A stretch of DNA of 17,989 bases, taken from NCBI GenBank assembly GCA_017852615.1, contig JAFMKX010000001.1, positions 10,670 through 28,658 of the forward strand, written 5' to 3'. Made by a program: the position numbers and the translations under genes. This document shows, piece by piece, positions 1 to 8,532 of the stretch. The notes under the pieces were generated by a model. That model was not told where the DNA came from. It saw nothing but the letters and a program-made list of their open reading frames with translations, and made no database searches. The DNA is from Pontimonas sp. GTDB lineage: Bacteria > Actinomycetota > Actinomycetes > Actinomycetales > Microbacteriaceae. Within the stretch, counting starts at the first letter, position 1. Each line of letters starts with the position of its first letter.

Positions 1-443
1 ACCCGGTCGCTGGCGGTCCAGGCCATTCTGGTCAATCCATTGAGCGAGGGTGGGCAGTCAATGAGGACGATGTCATAGTCATCTTCTACCGTGGCGAGAA
101 TTTCCTCGACGCGCCAAATTTCTTTTTTGGTCAGAGTAGGTGTGTCATACGCCATCGTTGCGGGGGAGCCCAACAAGACGTCGACCTTGCCGTGATGGCT
201 TCTCGCCCACCCACTGCTGACGATGGCATTTTTGACTTGGGAGCCTCGCGGATGAGCAAGCAGGTGAGACATGTTGAGGTGTCGCCCCACGGTCACATCC
301 ATGCCCGTGGAGGCGTCAGACTGCGGATCCATGTCCACCACGAGGGTGCGAAGACCTCTGGCAAAAGCGGCTGAAGCGAGCCCTAAAGTGACGGTCGTCT
401 TTCCGACACCGCCTTTGAGGGAACTTAGGCTGATAACGCGCAT
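1..443 (-). CDS. parA: ParA-family ATPase (partial, C-terminus outside window)
   Basis: ParA-type deviant Walker ATPase of the kind that positions chromosomes, plasmids or other cargo. Reading the minus strand from the ATG at 443 gives 147 full codons before the window edge. The start is MRVISLSSLKGGVGKTT, with the deviant Walker A motif KGGVGKTT at residues 10-17. The A' motif DMDPQSDAS lies near 37-45, and the Walker B strand DIVLIDCPPSL places its Asp at about 129. The family is about 250 residues, so roughly 40% is missing. No Shine-Dalgarno sequence precedes the ATG. A TAAGCT hexamer ends exactly 7 nt upstream, which suits a leaderless transcript. The gene is divergent from pyc. No ParB partner is visible, so the cargo cannot be told; an orphan ParA is as likely as a true chromosome segregation protein. 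Confidence 0.9.
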   Translation of the reverse strand, partial: MRVISLSSLKGGVGKTTVTLGLASAAFARGLRTLVVDMDPQSDASTGMDVTVGRHLNMSHLLAHPRGSQVKNAIVSSGWARSHHGKVDVLLGSPATMAYDTPTLTKKEIWRVEEILATVEDDYDIVLIDCPPSLNGLTRMAWTASDR

Positions 444-525
444 CGGGCATAGCTTAGCCTTCGCTAAGCTGGAGGCCTTGACATGGAAGCGGCGAGCCTA
501 GCCGCAGGTGAGAGGGGCATCATCC
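444..525. promoter_or_regulatory. Divergent parA/pyc promoter region with inverted repeat
   Basis: The gap between the two divergent start codons holds a perfect 8-bp inverted repeat, AGCTTAGC and GCTAAGCT separated by CTTC, at 451-470. On the minus strand its outer arm supplies a TAAGCT hexamer 7 nt from the parA ATG, as expected for a leaderless -10 element. On the plus strand a perfect -35 consensus TTGACA lies at 478-483, but the -10 at normal spacing (about 501-506) is poor. The repeat could be an operator for either gene; no protein can be assigned to it. Confidence 0.4.
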
Positions 526-3500
526 ATGATCACCAAGGTTTTGGTGGCTAATCGCGGCGAAATTGCTATTCGCGCTTTTCGTTCTGCTGTGGAATTGGGG
601 CTGCGCACCGTGGCGGTCTATCCCTATGAGGATCGATATTCCCTCCACCGGATGAAGGCCGATGAGGCCTATCAAATCGGTGAGCCCGGCCACCCTTTGC
701 GTGCCTATTTGAGCATTGAGGAAATTATTCGGGTTGCCAAACTTTCGGGTGCCGATGCGATCTACCCCGGGTATGGGTTCCTGAGTGAAAATCCTGATTT
801 GGCCCGAGCCTGCGAAGAAGAAGGAATTGTCTTCATTGGCCCACCGGCGTCGGTGTTGGAAATGGCTGGCAACAAAGTCACGGCGAAGGAATATGCGATT
901 GCTGCCGGTGTTCCCGTGTTGGCCTCGAGTGAAGCAACGACAGATATCGATGCTCTCCTTGCCGCAGCCGAAGGTATTGGCTTCCCAATCTTCGCCAAGG
1001 CCGTAGCCGGCGGCGGTGGCCGCGGAATGCGTCGAGTAGATAAGCCAGAGGCGTTGCGTGAGGCTCTGGAAGCCGCCATGCGTGAAGCAGAGACTGCCTT
1101 TGGCGATGGGCGGATGTTTTTAGAACAAGCCGTGATGCGCCCTAGGCACATCGAAGTCCAAATTATTGCCGATGGCACGGGCGAGACGATGCATCTTTTT
1201 GAGCGGGATTGTTCCGTGCAACGTCGCCACCAAAAGGTGATCGAAATTGCCCCTGCGCCCCACTTGGAGGAGTCCATTCGAGCGGCGCTTTTGAAAGATG
1301 CCGTCGCTTTTGCGCGCTCCATTGGCTACCGCAATGCTGGCACCGTCGAGTTCCTGGTTGACACTGCGGGCGAGCGGGCGGGCCAACACGTCTTTATTGA
1401 AATGAACCCTCGGATCCAAGTGGAGCACACCGTCACCGAAGAGATCACGGATGTGGACTTGGTCAACACCCAGATGCGCATCGCCGCCGGGGAAAGCTTT
1501 GCCGATATGGGCTTGAGCCAAGAAGGAATTGTTCCCCGAGGTTTTGCCATGCAGTGTCGGATTACGACAGAAGATCCCTCGGCAGACTTTCGTCCCGACA
1601 CCGGCAAGATTACGACCTATCGCTCTCCCGGAGGAGCCGGTATCCGCCTCGATGGCGGGACGGTAAATCAGGGAGCTCAAATATCGCCCTACTTCGATTC
1701 AATGCTGGCAAAAATGACCACGCGAGGACGAAATTTCGAGACTGCCGTGGCCCGCGCTCGACGCGGTCTAGCCGAGTTTCGCATCAGGGGAGTGTCGACC
1801 AATATCTCCTTCCTGCAAGCGGTCGTGGAAGACCCTGATTTCCTCGCCGGAGATGTCTCCACGGCGTTTATTGAAGAACGTCCCCATCTGCTCAGTGCCA
1901 AGGTGTCCAAAGACCGAGGCACCAAGTTGCTCACGTGGCTGGCTGATGTCAGTGTGAACCAACCCCACACCCGTCCAGCGGTTCTGGTGAACCCTGTGTC
2001 TAAATTGCCGATGCTTGACTCGGGGACACCACCGGAAGGCTCCAAACAACGTCTGGATGCTCTGGGTCCTCGTGGGTTTGCTCAGCAGCTTCGCTCTCAG
2101 GTGGCCTTGGCGGTCACCGACACCACCTTCCGAGACGCACACCAGTCGTTGTTGGCTACTCGTGTTCGCACTAAAGACCTCGTCGACGTGTTGCCGGTGG
2201 TGGCTCAGACCACGCCATCCCTGCTCTCTATCGAGGCGTGGGGCGGGGCAACCTATGACGTCGCTCTTCGTTTCTTGGGGGAGGACCCTTGGGAGCGCCT
2301 GGCAGCACTACGCGAAGCGTTGCCCAATATCTGCATTCAAATGTTGCTGCGCGGGCGCAATACCGTGGGATACACGCCATACCCGGTGGAAGTAACCACG
2401 GCGTTTGTCAACGAAGCCAGTGCCACCGGGGTCGACATTTTCCGCATTTTTGATGCCCTCAATGACGTGAACAACATGCGGCCCGCTATTGATGCAGTCC
2501 TGGACACCGGGACGTCCCTTGCGGAAGTAGCGCTGTGTTACTCCGGAAACCTTCTGGACCCCGCTGAGGATCTTTACACCTTGGATTATTACCTCAGGTT
2601 GGCCGAAAAGATTGTGGATGCCGGGGCGCATGTGCTGGCCATTAAGGACATGGCGGGTTTGCTTCGAGCGGGAGCCGCCACCCAACTGGTCACAGCGCTG
2701 CGAGAGCGCTTTGACCTCCCCGTTCACCTTCACACCCACGACACCGCTGGCGGGCAGCTAGCGACCTTGCTGGCGGCTAGCGAAGCAGGTGTGGATGCCG
2801 TGGATGTCGCTAGTGCCGCCATGGCGGGGACCACAAGCCAGCCTTCGCTCTCGGCACTCGTAGCTGCACTGGATAACACCGAACGCTCCACGGGACTGAG
2901 TCTCGATAATGTCTGCGCCATGGAGCCGTACTGGGAGGCGGTGCGAGCCCAGTACCACCCCTTTGAATCGGGTTTGCCAGGCCCCACCGGGCGTGTCTAC
3001 CACCATGAAATTCCCGGTGGACAACTCTCGAACCTGCGCCAGCAAGCGATTGCCTTGGGGTTGGCTGATCGCTTTGAAGATATTGAGAACTGGTATGCCC
3101 ACGCGAGTCGGATTCTCGGTCGTCCCACCAAAGTCACGCCCTCCAGCAAAGTGGTCGGTGACCTGGCCTTGCATCTTGTCGCCATGGATGTGGATCCTGC
3201 TGATTTTGAAGCAAACCCCGGCGCCTATGACGTTCCCGATTCGGTTGTCGGGTTTATGGCCGGAGAGTTGGGCGACCTCCCCGGAGGGTGGCCGGAGCCG
3301 TTTCGCACCAAGCTGTTGAAGGGGAAATCTCCCAAATCCACGATGGGCTCACTTAGTGATGACCAAGTGGAAGCGTTGGCAACTCCTGGGCCTTCTCGAC
3401 AACACCTGCTCAACTCGTTACTGTTCCCGGGTCCGACCCACGATTTCGAGGCGGTCAGGGAAGCCTTTGGCGACGTTTCCGTTATTCCCACCATTGACTA

Positions 3501-3924
3501 CCTTTACGGTCTGCCCTTGGGCGAGGAGAGCGTGATTGAGGTGGAGCCTGGAGTTTCGCTCTATGTCTCTCTTGAGGCCATTTCCGAGCCTGATGATCAC
3601 GGGGTTCGCACAGTCACTGCGGCACTCAATGGGCAACTGCGCCCGATCAGCATCAGGGATCGATCCATTTCCGTGGTGGAAACCCATGCTGAAAAAGCGC
3701 ACGCAGATAACCCCTGCCATGTGGGAGCTCCCTTCTCCGGTGTCGTGACCCTGGGGGTTTCAGCCGGTGATGAGGTGGTTGAAGGCCAAATCATCGCCAC
3801 CATCGAGGCAATGAAAATGGAGGCGGGCATTAGCGCTAGCGCCAGCGGAACAGTGGAAAGAGTGGCTATTCCTGCGACCCAGCAAGTGGAGGCCGGCGAC
3901 CTCATTTTGGTGATAAGCGCGTAG
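526..3924 (+). CDS. pyc: Pyruvate carboxylase
   Basis: Biotin-dependent carboxylation of pyruvate to oxaloacetate, the cytoplasmic anaplerotic step feeding the TCA cycle. The 1132-residue single chain has the full domain order. The N-terminal biotin carboxylase starts KVLVANRGEIAIRAFR, with the glycine-rich ATP loop AGGGGRGMR near 160 and the ExNPRIQVEHTVTE motif near 295. The central carboxyltransferase shows DTTFRDAHQSL, RGRNTVGYTPYP, AIKDMAG (the Lys that is carboxylated as a metal ligand in the family) and HLHTHDTAGG. The C-terminal biotinyl domain has EAMKMEAG with the biotinylated Lys at about 1097. I chose the ATG at 526 because MITKVLVANRG matches family N-termini and an AGAGGGG ribosome site sits 8-9 nt upstream. 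A GTG at 508 would add six residues but overlaps that site. Length is close to the usual 1130-1150. Confidence 0.97.
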   Translation: MITKVLVANRGEIAIRAFRSAVELGLRTVAVYPYEDRYSLHRMKADEAYQIGEPGHPLRAYLSIEEIIRVAKLSGADAIYPGYGFLSENPDLARACEEEGIVFIGPPASVLEMAGNKVTAKEYAIAAGVPVLASSEATTDIDALLAAAEGIGFPIFAKAVAGGGGRGMRRVDKPEALREALEAAMREAETAFGDGRMFLEQAVMRPRHIEVQIIADGTGETMHLFERDCSVQRRHQKVIEIAPAPHLEESIRAALLKDAVAFARSIGYRNAGTVEFLVDTAGERAGQHVFIEMNPRIQVEHTVTEEITDVDLVNTQMRIAAGESFADMGLSQEGIVPRGFAMQCRITTEDPSADFRPDTGKITTYRSPGGAGIRLDGGTVNQGAQISPYFDSMLAKMTTRGRNFETAVARARRGLAEFRIRGVSTNISFLQAVVEDPDFLAGDVSTAFIEERPHLLSAKVSKDRGTKLLTWLADVSVNQPHTRPAVLVNPVSKLPMLDSGTPPEGSKQRLDALGPRGFAQQLRSQVALAVTDTTFRDAHQSLLATRVRTKDLVDVLPVVAQTTPSLLSIEAWGGATYDVALRFLGEDPWERLAALREALPNICIQMLLRGRNTVGYTPYPVEVTTAFVNEASATGVDIFRIFDALNDVNNMRPAIDAVLDTGTSLAEVALCYSGNLLDPAEDLYTLDYYLRLAEKIVDAGAHVLAIKDMAGLLRAGAATQLVTALRERFDLPVHLHTHDTAGGQLATLLAASEAGVDAVDVASAAMAGTTSQPSLSALVAALDNTERSTGLSLDNVCAMEPYWEAVRAQYHPFESGLPGPTGRVYHHEIPGGQLSNLRQQAIALGLADRFEDIENWYAHASRILGRPTKVTPSSKVVGDLALHLVAMDVDPADFEANPGAYDVPDSVVGFMAGELGDLPGGWPEPFRTKLLKGKSPKSTMGSLSDDQVEALATPGPSRQHLLNSLLFPGPTHDFEAVREAFGDVSVIPTIDYLYGLPLGEESVIEVEPGVSLYVSLEAISEPDDHGVRTVTAALNGQLRPISIRDRSISVVETHAEKAHADNPCHVGAPFSGVVTLGVSAGDEVVEGQIIATIEAMKMEAGISASASGTVERVAIPATQQVEAGDLILVISA

Positions 3925-3937
3925 TCGTTGGAAAGCG

Positions 3938-3949
3938 GTGGCGCGCCAC
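3938..3949. repeat. 12-bp perfect palindrome after pyc
   Basis: GTGGCGCGCCAC is a loopless perfect palindrome 13 bases after the pyc stop codon. It has no following T-run, so it is not a classical intrinsic terminator. About 20 bases later TATAGAAT (3970-3977) resembles a -10 element for the next gene, although no good -35 accompanies it. It could be a protein-binding site upstream of the MinD-like gene, or chance in GC-rich DNA. Confidence 0.3.
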
Positions 3950-4017
3950 GGCGGTGTCAGCTCTTTGCCTATAGAATCAAATCTCGCCCACTGGGCATCC
4001 CACGGAGGTATTAACGT

Positions 4018-5157
4018 ATGGCACGACGCGGTCGAGTTTCGATTCCACCAGCACAAGAATCTTCACCCGAGTCTGTGGAGGAAGTTTCCCTCGAAGAAGA
4101 AATGGTGGATCCCTCTGCGCTGACGACACCCGAAAGCAAGACCGTCACTTTGGCCCCCTCGGGTAGTGACGATGAGTTGTATCAGCGACGAGGTAATTCC
4201 TCTGGCGATATTCCCGAACCTGCCGCCTTTCTCACCGAGGACCGTCTCTTGGAAAACACCGGTCGCAATCGTGAGGCACCAGAAGGTTTTTGGCAGTACT
4301 TGCTCTTTGTGCTGACTTTTCGTTTGGTCAACGTCGGCGACTCTCGAGCCGCGCGCGAGCGCAAAGCGATAGATCGCCGCATTGCCACGGTTTATGAGCA
4401 CGGTCCCCGCTATGTGCCGGTGGTGACGCGAAAAGGTGGAGTCGGTAAAACAACGGTGACTACTCTCTTGGGCATGGCCATGGCCTTGGTCCGCGATGAC
4501 CGAGTGATTGCCATTGATGCCAACCCTGACCGGGGAACACTGGCAGAACGAGTCCCCAGGTCCTCTGGAGCCACGGTGCGCGATGTAGTGAAGCTTGCTG
4601 CTGGAATTGCCGGGTTCACAGATTTTGCTGAGTTGGTCTCCAAAGACAAAACCCGCTTGCACGTGTTGGCTTCGGACACCGATCCTTTGCTCTCAGAAGC
4701 GTTTGACGAAGACGATTACAACGTCGTTGCCGACCAAGCAGCCCGGTTTTATTCGATTGTTCTGACTGACTGCGGAACTGGTGTTGTGCACTCGGTCATG
4801 AAGCCCACCCTGGAGCGTGCCGATGGATTGGTCATTGTCTCGGGGGGAAGCATTGATGAAGCTCGTTTGGCTTCTGAGACGCTGACCTGGTTGGAAGCCA
4901 ATGGGCATGGCGCCTTGATGAAGAACTGCATCGTGGCGCTCAATACCGCTACCCAGGCAACCAATGTGGTCAAGCTCGATGAGATTGAAGCCCACTTCCT
5001 TTCCCGTGTGCGTGATGTGGTTCGTATTCCGTATGACCCCTACCTCGCTGCCGGCTCCGTCGTGGACTGGACCAGGCTCAGCCCCTACACCCGAGAGGCA
5101 GCGAGAGAGCTTGCCGCACTCGTGGCGGAGGGCATGAGCGAGCGCGCCGGCACCTAA
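4018..5157 (+). CDS. MinD/ParA-superfamily ATPase with long N-terminal extension
   Basis: Deviant Walker ATPase of 379 residues; its partner and cargo are unknown. Residues 1-85 are polar, acidic and probably disordered. A segment FWQYLLFVLTFRLVN (91-105), followed by basic residues and ARERKAIDRRI, may be amphipathic or membrane-contacting. The ATPase domain begins near 133 with VPVVTRKGGVGKTTV (Walker A at 139-146). It continues with IDANPDRGTLAERV (A' motif) and YSIVLTDCGTG (Walker B). From memory, this disordered-tail, 'VN-x-G', MinD-like layout recalls the actinobacterial EspI-type ATPases linked to type VII secretion, but no ESX genes lie here. A strong GGAGGT site sits 8 nt before the ATG. 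def follows 2 nt after the stop, so the two are probably co-translated. A role in polar growth or secretion is possible but unproven. Confidence 0.85.
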   Translation: MARRGRVSIPPAQESSPESVEEVSLEEEMVDPSALTTPESKTVTLAPSGSDDELYQRRGNSSGDIPEPAAFLTEDRLLENTGRNREAPEGFWQYLLFVLTFRLVNVGDSRAARERKAIDRRIATVYEHGPRYVPVVTRKGGVGKTTVTTLLGMAMALVRDDRVIAIDANPDRGTLAERVPRSSGATVRDVVKLAAGIAGFTDFAELVSKDKTRLHVLASDTDPLLSEAFDEDDYNVVADQAARFYSIVLTDCGTGVVHSVMKPTLERADGLVIVSGGSIDEARLASETLTWLEANGHGALMKNCIVALNTATQATNVVKLDEIEAHFLSRVRDVVRIPYDPYLAAGSVVDWTRLSPYTREAARELAALVAEGMSERAGT

Positions 5158-5159
5158 TC

Positions 5160-5657
5160 ATGGCAGTTCGGGCCATCCGGCTCTTTGGTGACCCTCTGCT
5201 AAAGAGCGTGAGCGAGAGTCTCGATCCCTCCAGCGCACGCGCGAAGGATGTGGTGAGAGACCTAATCGATACGGTCGAGTTGCCGGGACGAGCTGGGGTC
5301 GCTGCTAACCAGATTGGTGTGGGTTTAGCTGCCTTTAGCTACAACATTGATGGGGATGTCGGTTATCTTCTCAATCCCGAGATGGTGCGTGTCTGGGGAG
5401 AGCTCGAAGAAATGTCGGAGGGCTGTTTATCGGTCCCAGGCCTCACCTTTCCGAGGCTTCGCTATCCTCATGCCATCGCCCGCGGATACACGTTGACCGG
5501 TGAATTAGTCGAGGTGGAAGGCGAAGGGCTGATGGCCCAAGCATTGCAACACGAACTAGACCACCTCCAAGGCAAGCTCTATTTTGAGGGGCTTGCCCCC
5601 GAGCACAAAAAGCAGGCCCTGAGGGCTATTAGAGAATCTGACTGGTTCGCCCGCTAG
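5160..5657 (+). CDS. def: Peptide deformylase
   Basis: Metalloenzyme that removes the formyl group from the initiator methionine of nascent proteins. The 165-residue chain has all three family motifs. Motif 1 is RAGVAANQ (44-51), where the usual GxGxAAxQ has Arg in the first Gly position. Motif 2 is EGCLSVPG with the metal ligand Cys89. Motif 3 is QHELDHLQG with His131, Glu132 and His135. The C-terminus is short, as in compact actinobacterial forms. The ATG lies 2 nt after the preceding stop and has no ribosome site of its own, which points to translational coupling with the MinD-like gene. Its TAG stop overlaps the convergent acyl-CoA ligase stop within the tetranucleotide CTAG at 5654-5657. 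No terminator hairpin separates the two genes. Confidence 0.96.
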   Translation: MAVRAIRLFGDPLLKSVSESLDPSSARAKDVVRDLIDTVELPGRAGVAANQIGVGLAAFSYNIDGDVGYLLNPEMVRVWGELEEMSEGCLSVPGLTFPRLRYPHAIARGYTLTGELVEVEGEGLMAQALQHELDHLQGKLYFEGLAPEHKKQALRAIRESDWFAR

Positions 5658-7483
5658 GACGAAACGGACAGACCCTTAGTCTCAGGCGCATTGTCATACA
5701 TGGCCTCGACTTCACGGCCAAAGTCGCGCATAATTTCTGCCCGCTTGATGCTCATCTTCGGGGTGAGGTGACCTGAGGCTTCGGTGAATTCCGTGGGAAT
5801 GATGGTGAATTTCCTCACGGACTCTGCCCGAGACACTCTTGTGTTGGCCGCATCGATAGCGCGTTGCACTTCGGCATGGACCAGAGGGTGCTCACAGGCC
5901 TGCTCGAGAGTCAGCTTTTCCTTGACACCGTTGTTAGCCAGCCAGGTATCAATCATTTCTGGATCGAGGGTAATCAACGCCGAAATGAAAGGCTTTTGGT
6001 CTCCGGCGACGACGACTTGTCCCACGATGGGGTTAGACCTAATGGGGTCTTCCAGGTAGTTGGGCGCAACGTTTTTACCACCAGCAGTAATGATGATTTC
6101 CTTTTTGCGACCGGTGATGGTGAGGTATCCCTCATCATCAAGGTCCCCGATGTCTCCGGTCTTGAACCAGCCATCATCAGTGAAGGTCTCTTTGGTGGCA
6201 GCTTCGTTCTTCCAGTAGCCAGCGAAGACGTTGACGCCCTTAACTTGGACTTCACCGTCGTCGGCAATGCGGATAGACACCCCAGGCAGAGCTGGCCCGG
6301 TGGTGCCAATCTTGAATCGGGTCACCAGGTTTTCTGTTGCCGGTGCTGTGGTCTCGGTGAGCCCATAGCCTTCCAAAATTTTGATGCCTAGGCTTCGGTA
6401 AAAGTGCCCGAGACGGGTACTCAGCGGCGCTGAGCCGGAGACGGCATACTTCACGCCGCCACCCATGGCGGCTTTGAGCTTGGAATAGACCAACCGGTCA
6501 AACAGAGCGAACTTGATTTTCAAGCCCACGCCGACGGTGCCGCTATCGAGTGCCTTGGAATACTCCACTGCCGTATCTGCCGCAGCGCGGAAGATCTTGC
6601 CCTTACCGCCTGCTTCAGCTTTTTGCTCGGCAGAGTTATAGACCTTCTCGAATACGCGAGGGACTGCCAGAAGGAACGAAGGTTTGAACGATCCCAGTGA
6701 GGGTAAGAGCTGTTTGGTGTCAGCTTGGTGGCCAATCTTGGTTCCGGTGTGGATGGCCAAAATAGAGATGAAGCGAGCAAAAATATGTGCCGTGGTGATG
6801 AAGAGCAGGGTGGACGCCCCTGGCTCCACGACCTCTTTCATCGCAATGGCAGAATTTCGCACCAATTCAACGAAGTTGGAATGGGTCAACATGCAGCCCT
6901 TGGGTCGACCGGTAGAACCGGAGGTGTAAATCAGAGTCGCCATATCGGAGCCTTTGGCGGTGGTGCGGCGCTTCTCTAACTTCGCATCGGTAATCGATCC
7001 ACCCGATTGTGAGAGTTTCGCCAAATCTCCCAATGCCATTTGCCACACGTGGGTCACGTGAGGAACATCCCCAGCGATTTCGTCAAAACGGGCAAAGTGC
7101 TCAGCAGTTTCGAGAATAATGGCGCTCGCACCGGAATCCTCGAGGTTGTACTGAATCTGGCTGGGCGAGGAGGTTTCGTAGATCGGCACCATGATGGCCC
7201 CGGCGAACCACAGCCCAAAGTCGACCAGCGACCATTCGTAGGTGGTCTTGCACATGAAGCCGACTTTGTCGCCCGCGTTAATACCCGCGGCCATAAAACC
7301 CTTGGCCAGAGCTGTTACTTGGTCATAAAACTCTTGGGTCGTGAGGTCTTCCCAACCGCCATCGGGGGTGGGGAGCGCGAAAAGGACACCGTGGGGGTCT
7401 TTTGCTACCCGATCGACCAGTAATTGCGTTGTGTTCGCTTGGGGATCGGCGGGAACAACAGCGGGGACAGAGAACTCTTTCAC
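5654..7483 (-). CDS. Long-chain fatty acid--CoA ligase (FadD15-like, AMP-forming)
   Basis: Activates fatty acids with ATP and CoA through an acyl-adenylate. The product is 609 residues when started at the GTG at 7483, which has AAGGAG 5 nt upstream. The open frame continues to 7621, but that extension lacks a ribosome site, does not look like the family, and would overlap the divergent glucokinase. Visible motifs are the P-loop YTSGSTGRPKG (about 186-196), GYGLTETTAP, GWFKTGDIGDLDDEGYLTITGRKK, GGKNVAPNYLE and the catalytic-lysine region LTPKMSIKR near the C-terminus. The family is about 600 residues, so the protein is complete. Position near plsC, aroG and pknL matches the fadD15 neighbourhood of mycobacteria as I recall it. 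The acyl chain cannot be told from the sequence. Confidence 0.93.
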   Translation of the reverse strand: MKEFSVPAVVPADPQANTTQLLVDRVAKDPHGVLFALPTPDGGWEDLTTQEFYDQVTALAKGFMAAGINAGDKVGFMCKTTYEWSLVDFGLWFAGAIMVPIYETSSPSQIQYNLEDSGASAIILETAEHFARFDEIAGDVPHVTHVWQMALGDLAKLSQSGGSITDAKLEKRRTTAKGSDMATLIYTSGSTGRPKGCMLTHSNFVELVRNSAIAMKEVVEPGASTLLFITTAHIFARFISILAIHTGTKIGHQADTKQLLPSLGSFKPSFLLAVPRVFEKVYNSAEQKAEAGGKGKIFRAAADTAVEYSKALDSGTVGVGLKIKFALFDRLVYSKLKAAMGGGVKYAVSGSAPLSTRLGHFYRSLGIKILEGYGLTETTAPATENLVTRFKIGTTGPALPGVSIRIADDGEVQVKGVNVFAGYWKNEAATKETFTDDGWFKTGDIGDLDDEGYLTITGRKKEIIITAGGKNVAPNYLEDPIRSNPIVGQVVVAGDQKPFISALITLDPEMIDTWLANNGVKEKLTLEQACEHPLVHAEVQRAIDAANTRVSRAESVRKFTIIPTEFTEASGHLTPKMSIKRAEIMRDFGREVEAMYDNAPETKGLSVSS

Positions 7484-7518
7484 GGTAACTCCTTCGGTAC
7501 CAACGTGTGATTCCCACC

Positions 7519-7549
7519 ACTCTAGGGCCCCTGTGGCGCAAAGAGCCAA
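7519..7549 (-). promoter_or_regulatory. Possible promoter of the acyl-CoA ligase
   Basis: On the minus strand TTGGCT (7549-7544) and TAGAGT (7524-7519) are separated by 19 bases and point toward the GTG at 7483. The -10 fits TAnnnT and the -35 matches TTGACA at four of six positions; the spacing is long. The predicted transcript would have a short leader carrying the AAGGAG site. The glucokinase ATG overlaps this -35, so the two divergent genes are packed into about 65 bases of shared control DNA. Confidence 0.3.
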
Positions 7550-8493
7550 TGAAGAATGTCGATATCGCACCTCTAGACTTATCGCTTGTGAATACGCTCG
7601 GGATTGACATTGGTGGAACAAAGATTGCTGGCGCGCGGGTAAGCGACACCGGTGAGGTGTTGGCCTGGGAAACCAGGCCCACGACCCCGGAGGACCCCGA
7701 GGGTATCGTCAGTGCTATTGCCGAACTGGTGACGGCGTTGGACAACGGTGATTGCCGACCGGTGCTCGGGGTTGCGGTAGCTGCGTTTCTCAATCGCGAT
7801 CGCGACAGTATTTTTCTCTCACCCAATATTGCCTGGCCGCAGTTTCGCCTGAAAGACGAATTAGAGAAACGTTTGGGTCGCGGTGTGGTGCTCGAAAACG
7901 ATGCCAATGCGGCGGGGTGGGGAGAGTTTCAGTTTGGCGCGGCCCGAGACGCCACCTCCATGATCACGTTGACCATCGGCACCGGTGTAGGCGGCGCCAT
8001 TGTCGATGATGGGCGTTTGATTATGGGGGGATTTGGCGTCGCCGGAGAGCTTGGCCACCTGATCGTGGAGCCCAACGGGCACCTGTGTGGTTGCGGTAAT
8101 CGCGGCTGCCTCGAGCAATACGCCTCAGGGACTGCCCTCATGCGAGAAGCGCGCCAGGAGCTTGGCAATCCGGCATTGACTCAGGATGAGCTCAGTGACC
8201 TTCTCGAGCACGGCGATGCTCGTGCGTTGAAGGCTCTGAATCGCATTGGGCAGGCGCTTGGGCGCGGTATCGCTTCCTTAGTCGCGGTGGTAGATCCTGA
8301 GCTGATTGTGATCGGTGGCGGTGTCGCCAAGGCGGGTGAGGCGCTTTTGGAACCCATTCGGTCGGGTTTTCACGCCACCTATGCCCCGGCTAGCCAAAGG
8401 CCCGTGGCCAGCATTGTCGTGGCCACCCTGGGTAACACCGCCGGGGTAGTGGGTGCTGCCGACTTAGCGCGAGCAGCCTCGGAGCACGCATAG
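7549..8493 (+). CDS. glk: ROK-family glucokinase
   Basis: Phosphorylates glucose (or a related hexose) with ATP at the entry to glycolysis. The 314-residue product has the ROK features in order: phosphate-1 motif GIDIGGTKIAGARV near residue 18; the catalytic region ENDANAAGWGEFQFG; the phosphate-2 motif TIGTGVGGAIVDDG; the ROK signature GFGVAGELGHLIVEPNGHLCGCGNRGCLEQYASG with its His and CxCGxxGCxE zinc ligands; and the adenosine motif VIGGGVAKAGE. The ATG at 7549 has only a weak AGAG ribosome site. A GTG at 7588 (301 residues) is a serious alternative, since it would put MNTLGIDIGGTK at the N-terminus and is preceded by a TAGACT hexamer 8 nt upstream. plsC starts 39 bases after the stop, so the two may share a transcript. 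The sugar specificity is inferred from the family. Confidence 0.93.
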   Translation: MKNVDIAPLDLSLVNTLGIDIGGTKIAGARVSDTGEVLAWETRPTTPEDPEGIVSAIAELVTALDNGDCRPVLGVAVAAFLNRDRDSIFLSPNIAWPQFRLKDELEKRLGRGVVLENDANAAGWGEFQFGAARDATSMITLTIGTGVGGAIVDDGRLIMGGFGVAGELGHLIVEPNGHLCGCGNRGCLEQYASGTALMREARQELGNPALTQDELSDLLEHGDARALKALNRIGQALGRGIASLVAVVDPELIVIGGGVAKAGEALLEPIRSGFHATYAPASQRPVASIVVATLGNTAGVVGAADLARAASEHA

Positions 8494-8532
8494 GTTTATG
8501 CCTACACTGGGAAAAGGACAGGCGGTGGTGTC

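Noticed and set aside
508..525. Upstream GTG start for pyc
   Set aside because: It overlaps the ribosome site that serves the ATG at 526, and the extra MRGASS residues do not match the family.
762..1680. Long open frames antisense to pyc (186 residues each)
   Set aside because: They have no family resemblance, no ribosome site and lie wholly inside a well-supported gene; they are by-products of codon bias.
7484..7621. N-terminal extension of the acyl-CoA ligase to 7621
   Set aside because: The GTG at 7483 has an ideal AAGGAG site; the extension is not family-like and overlaps the divergent glucokinase.
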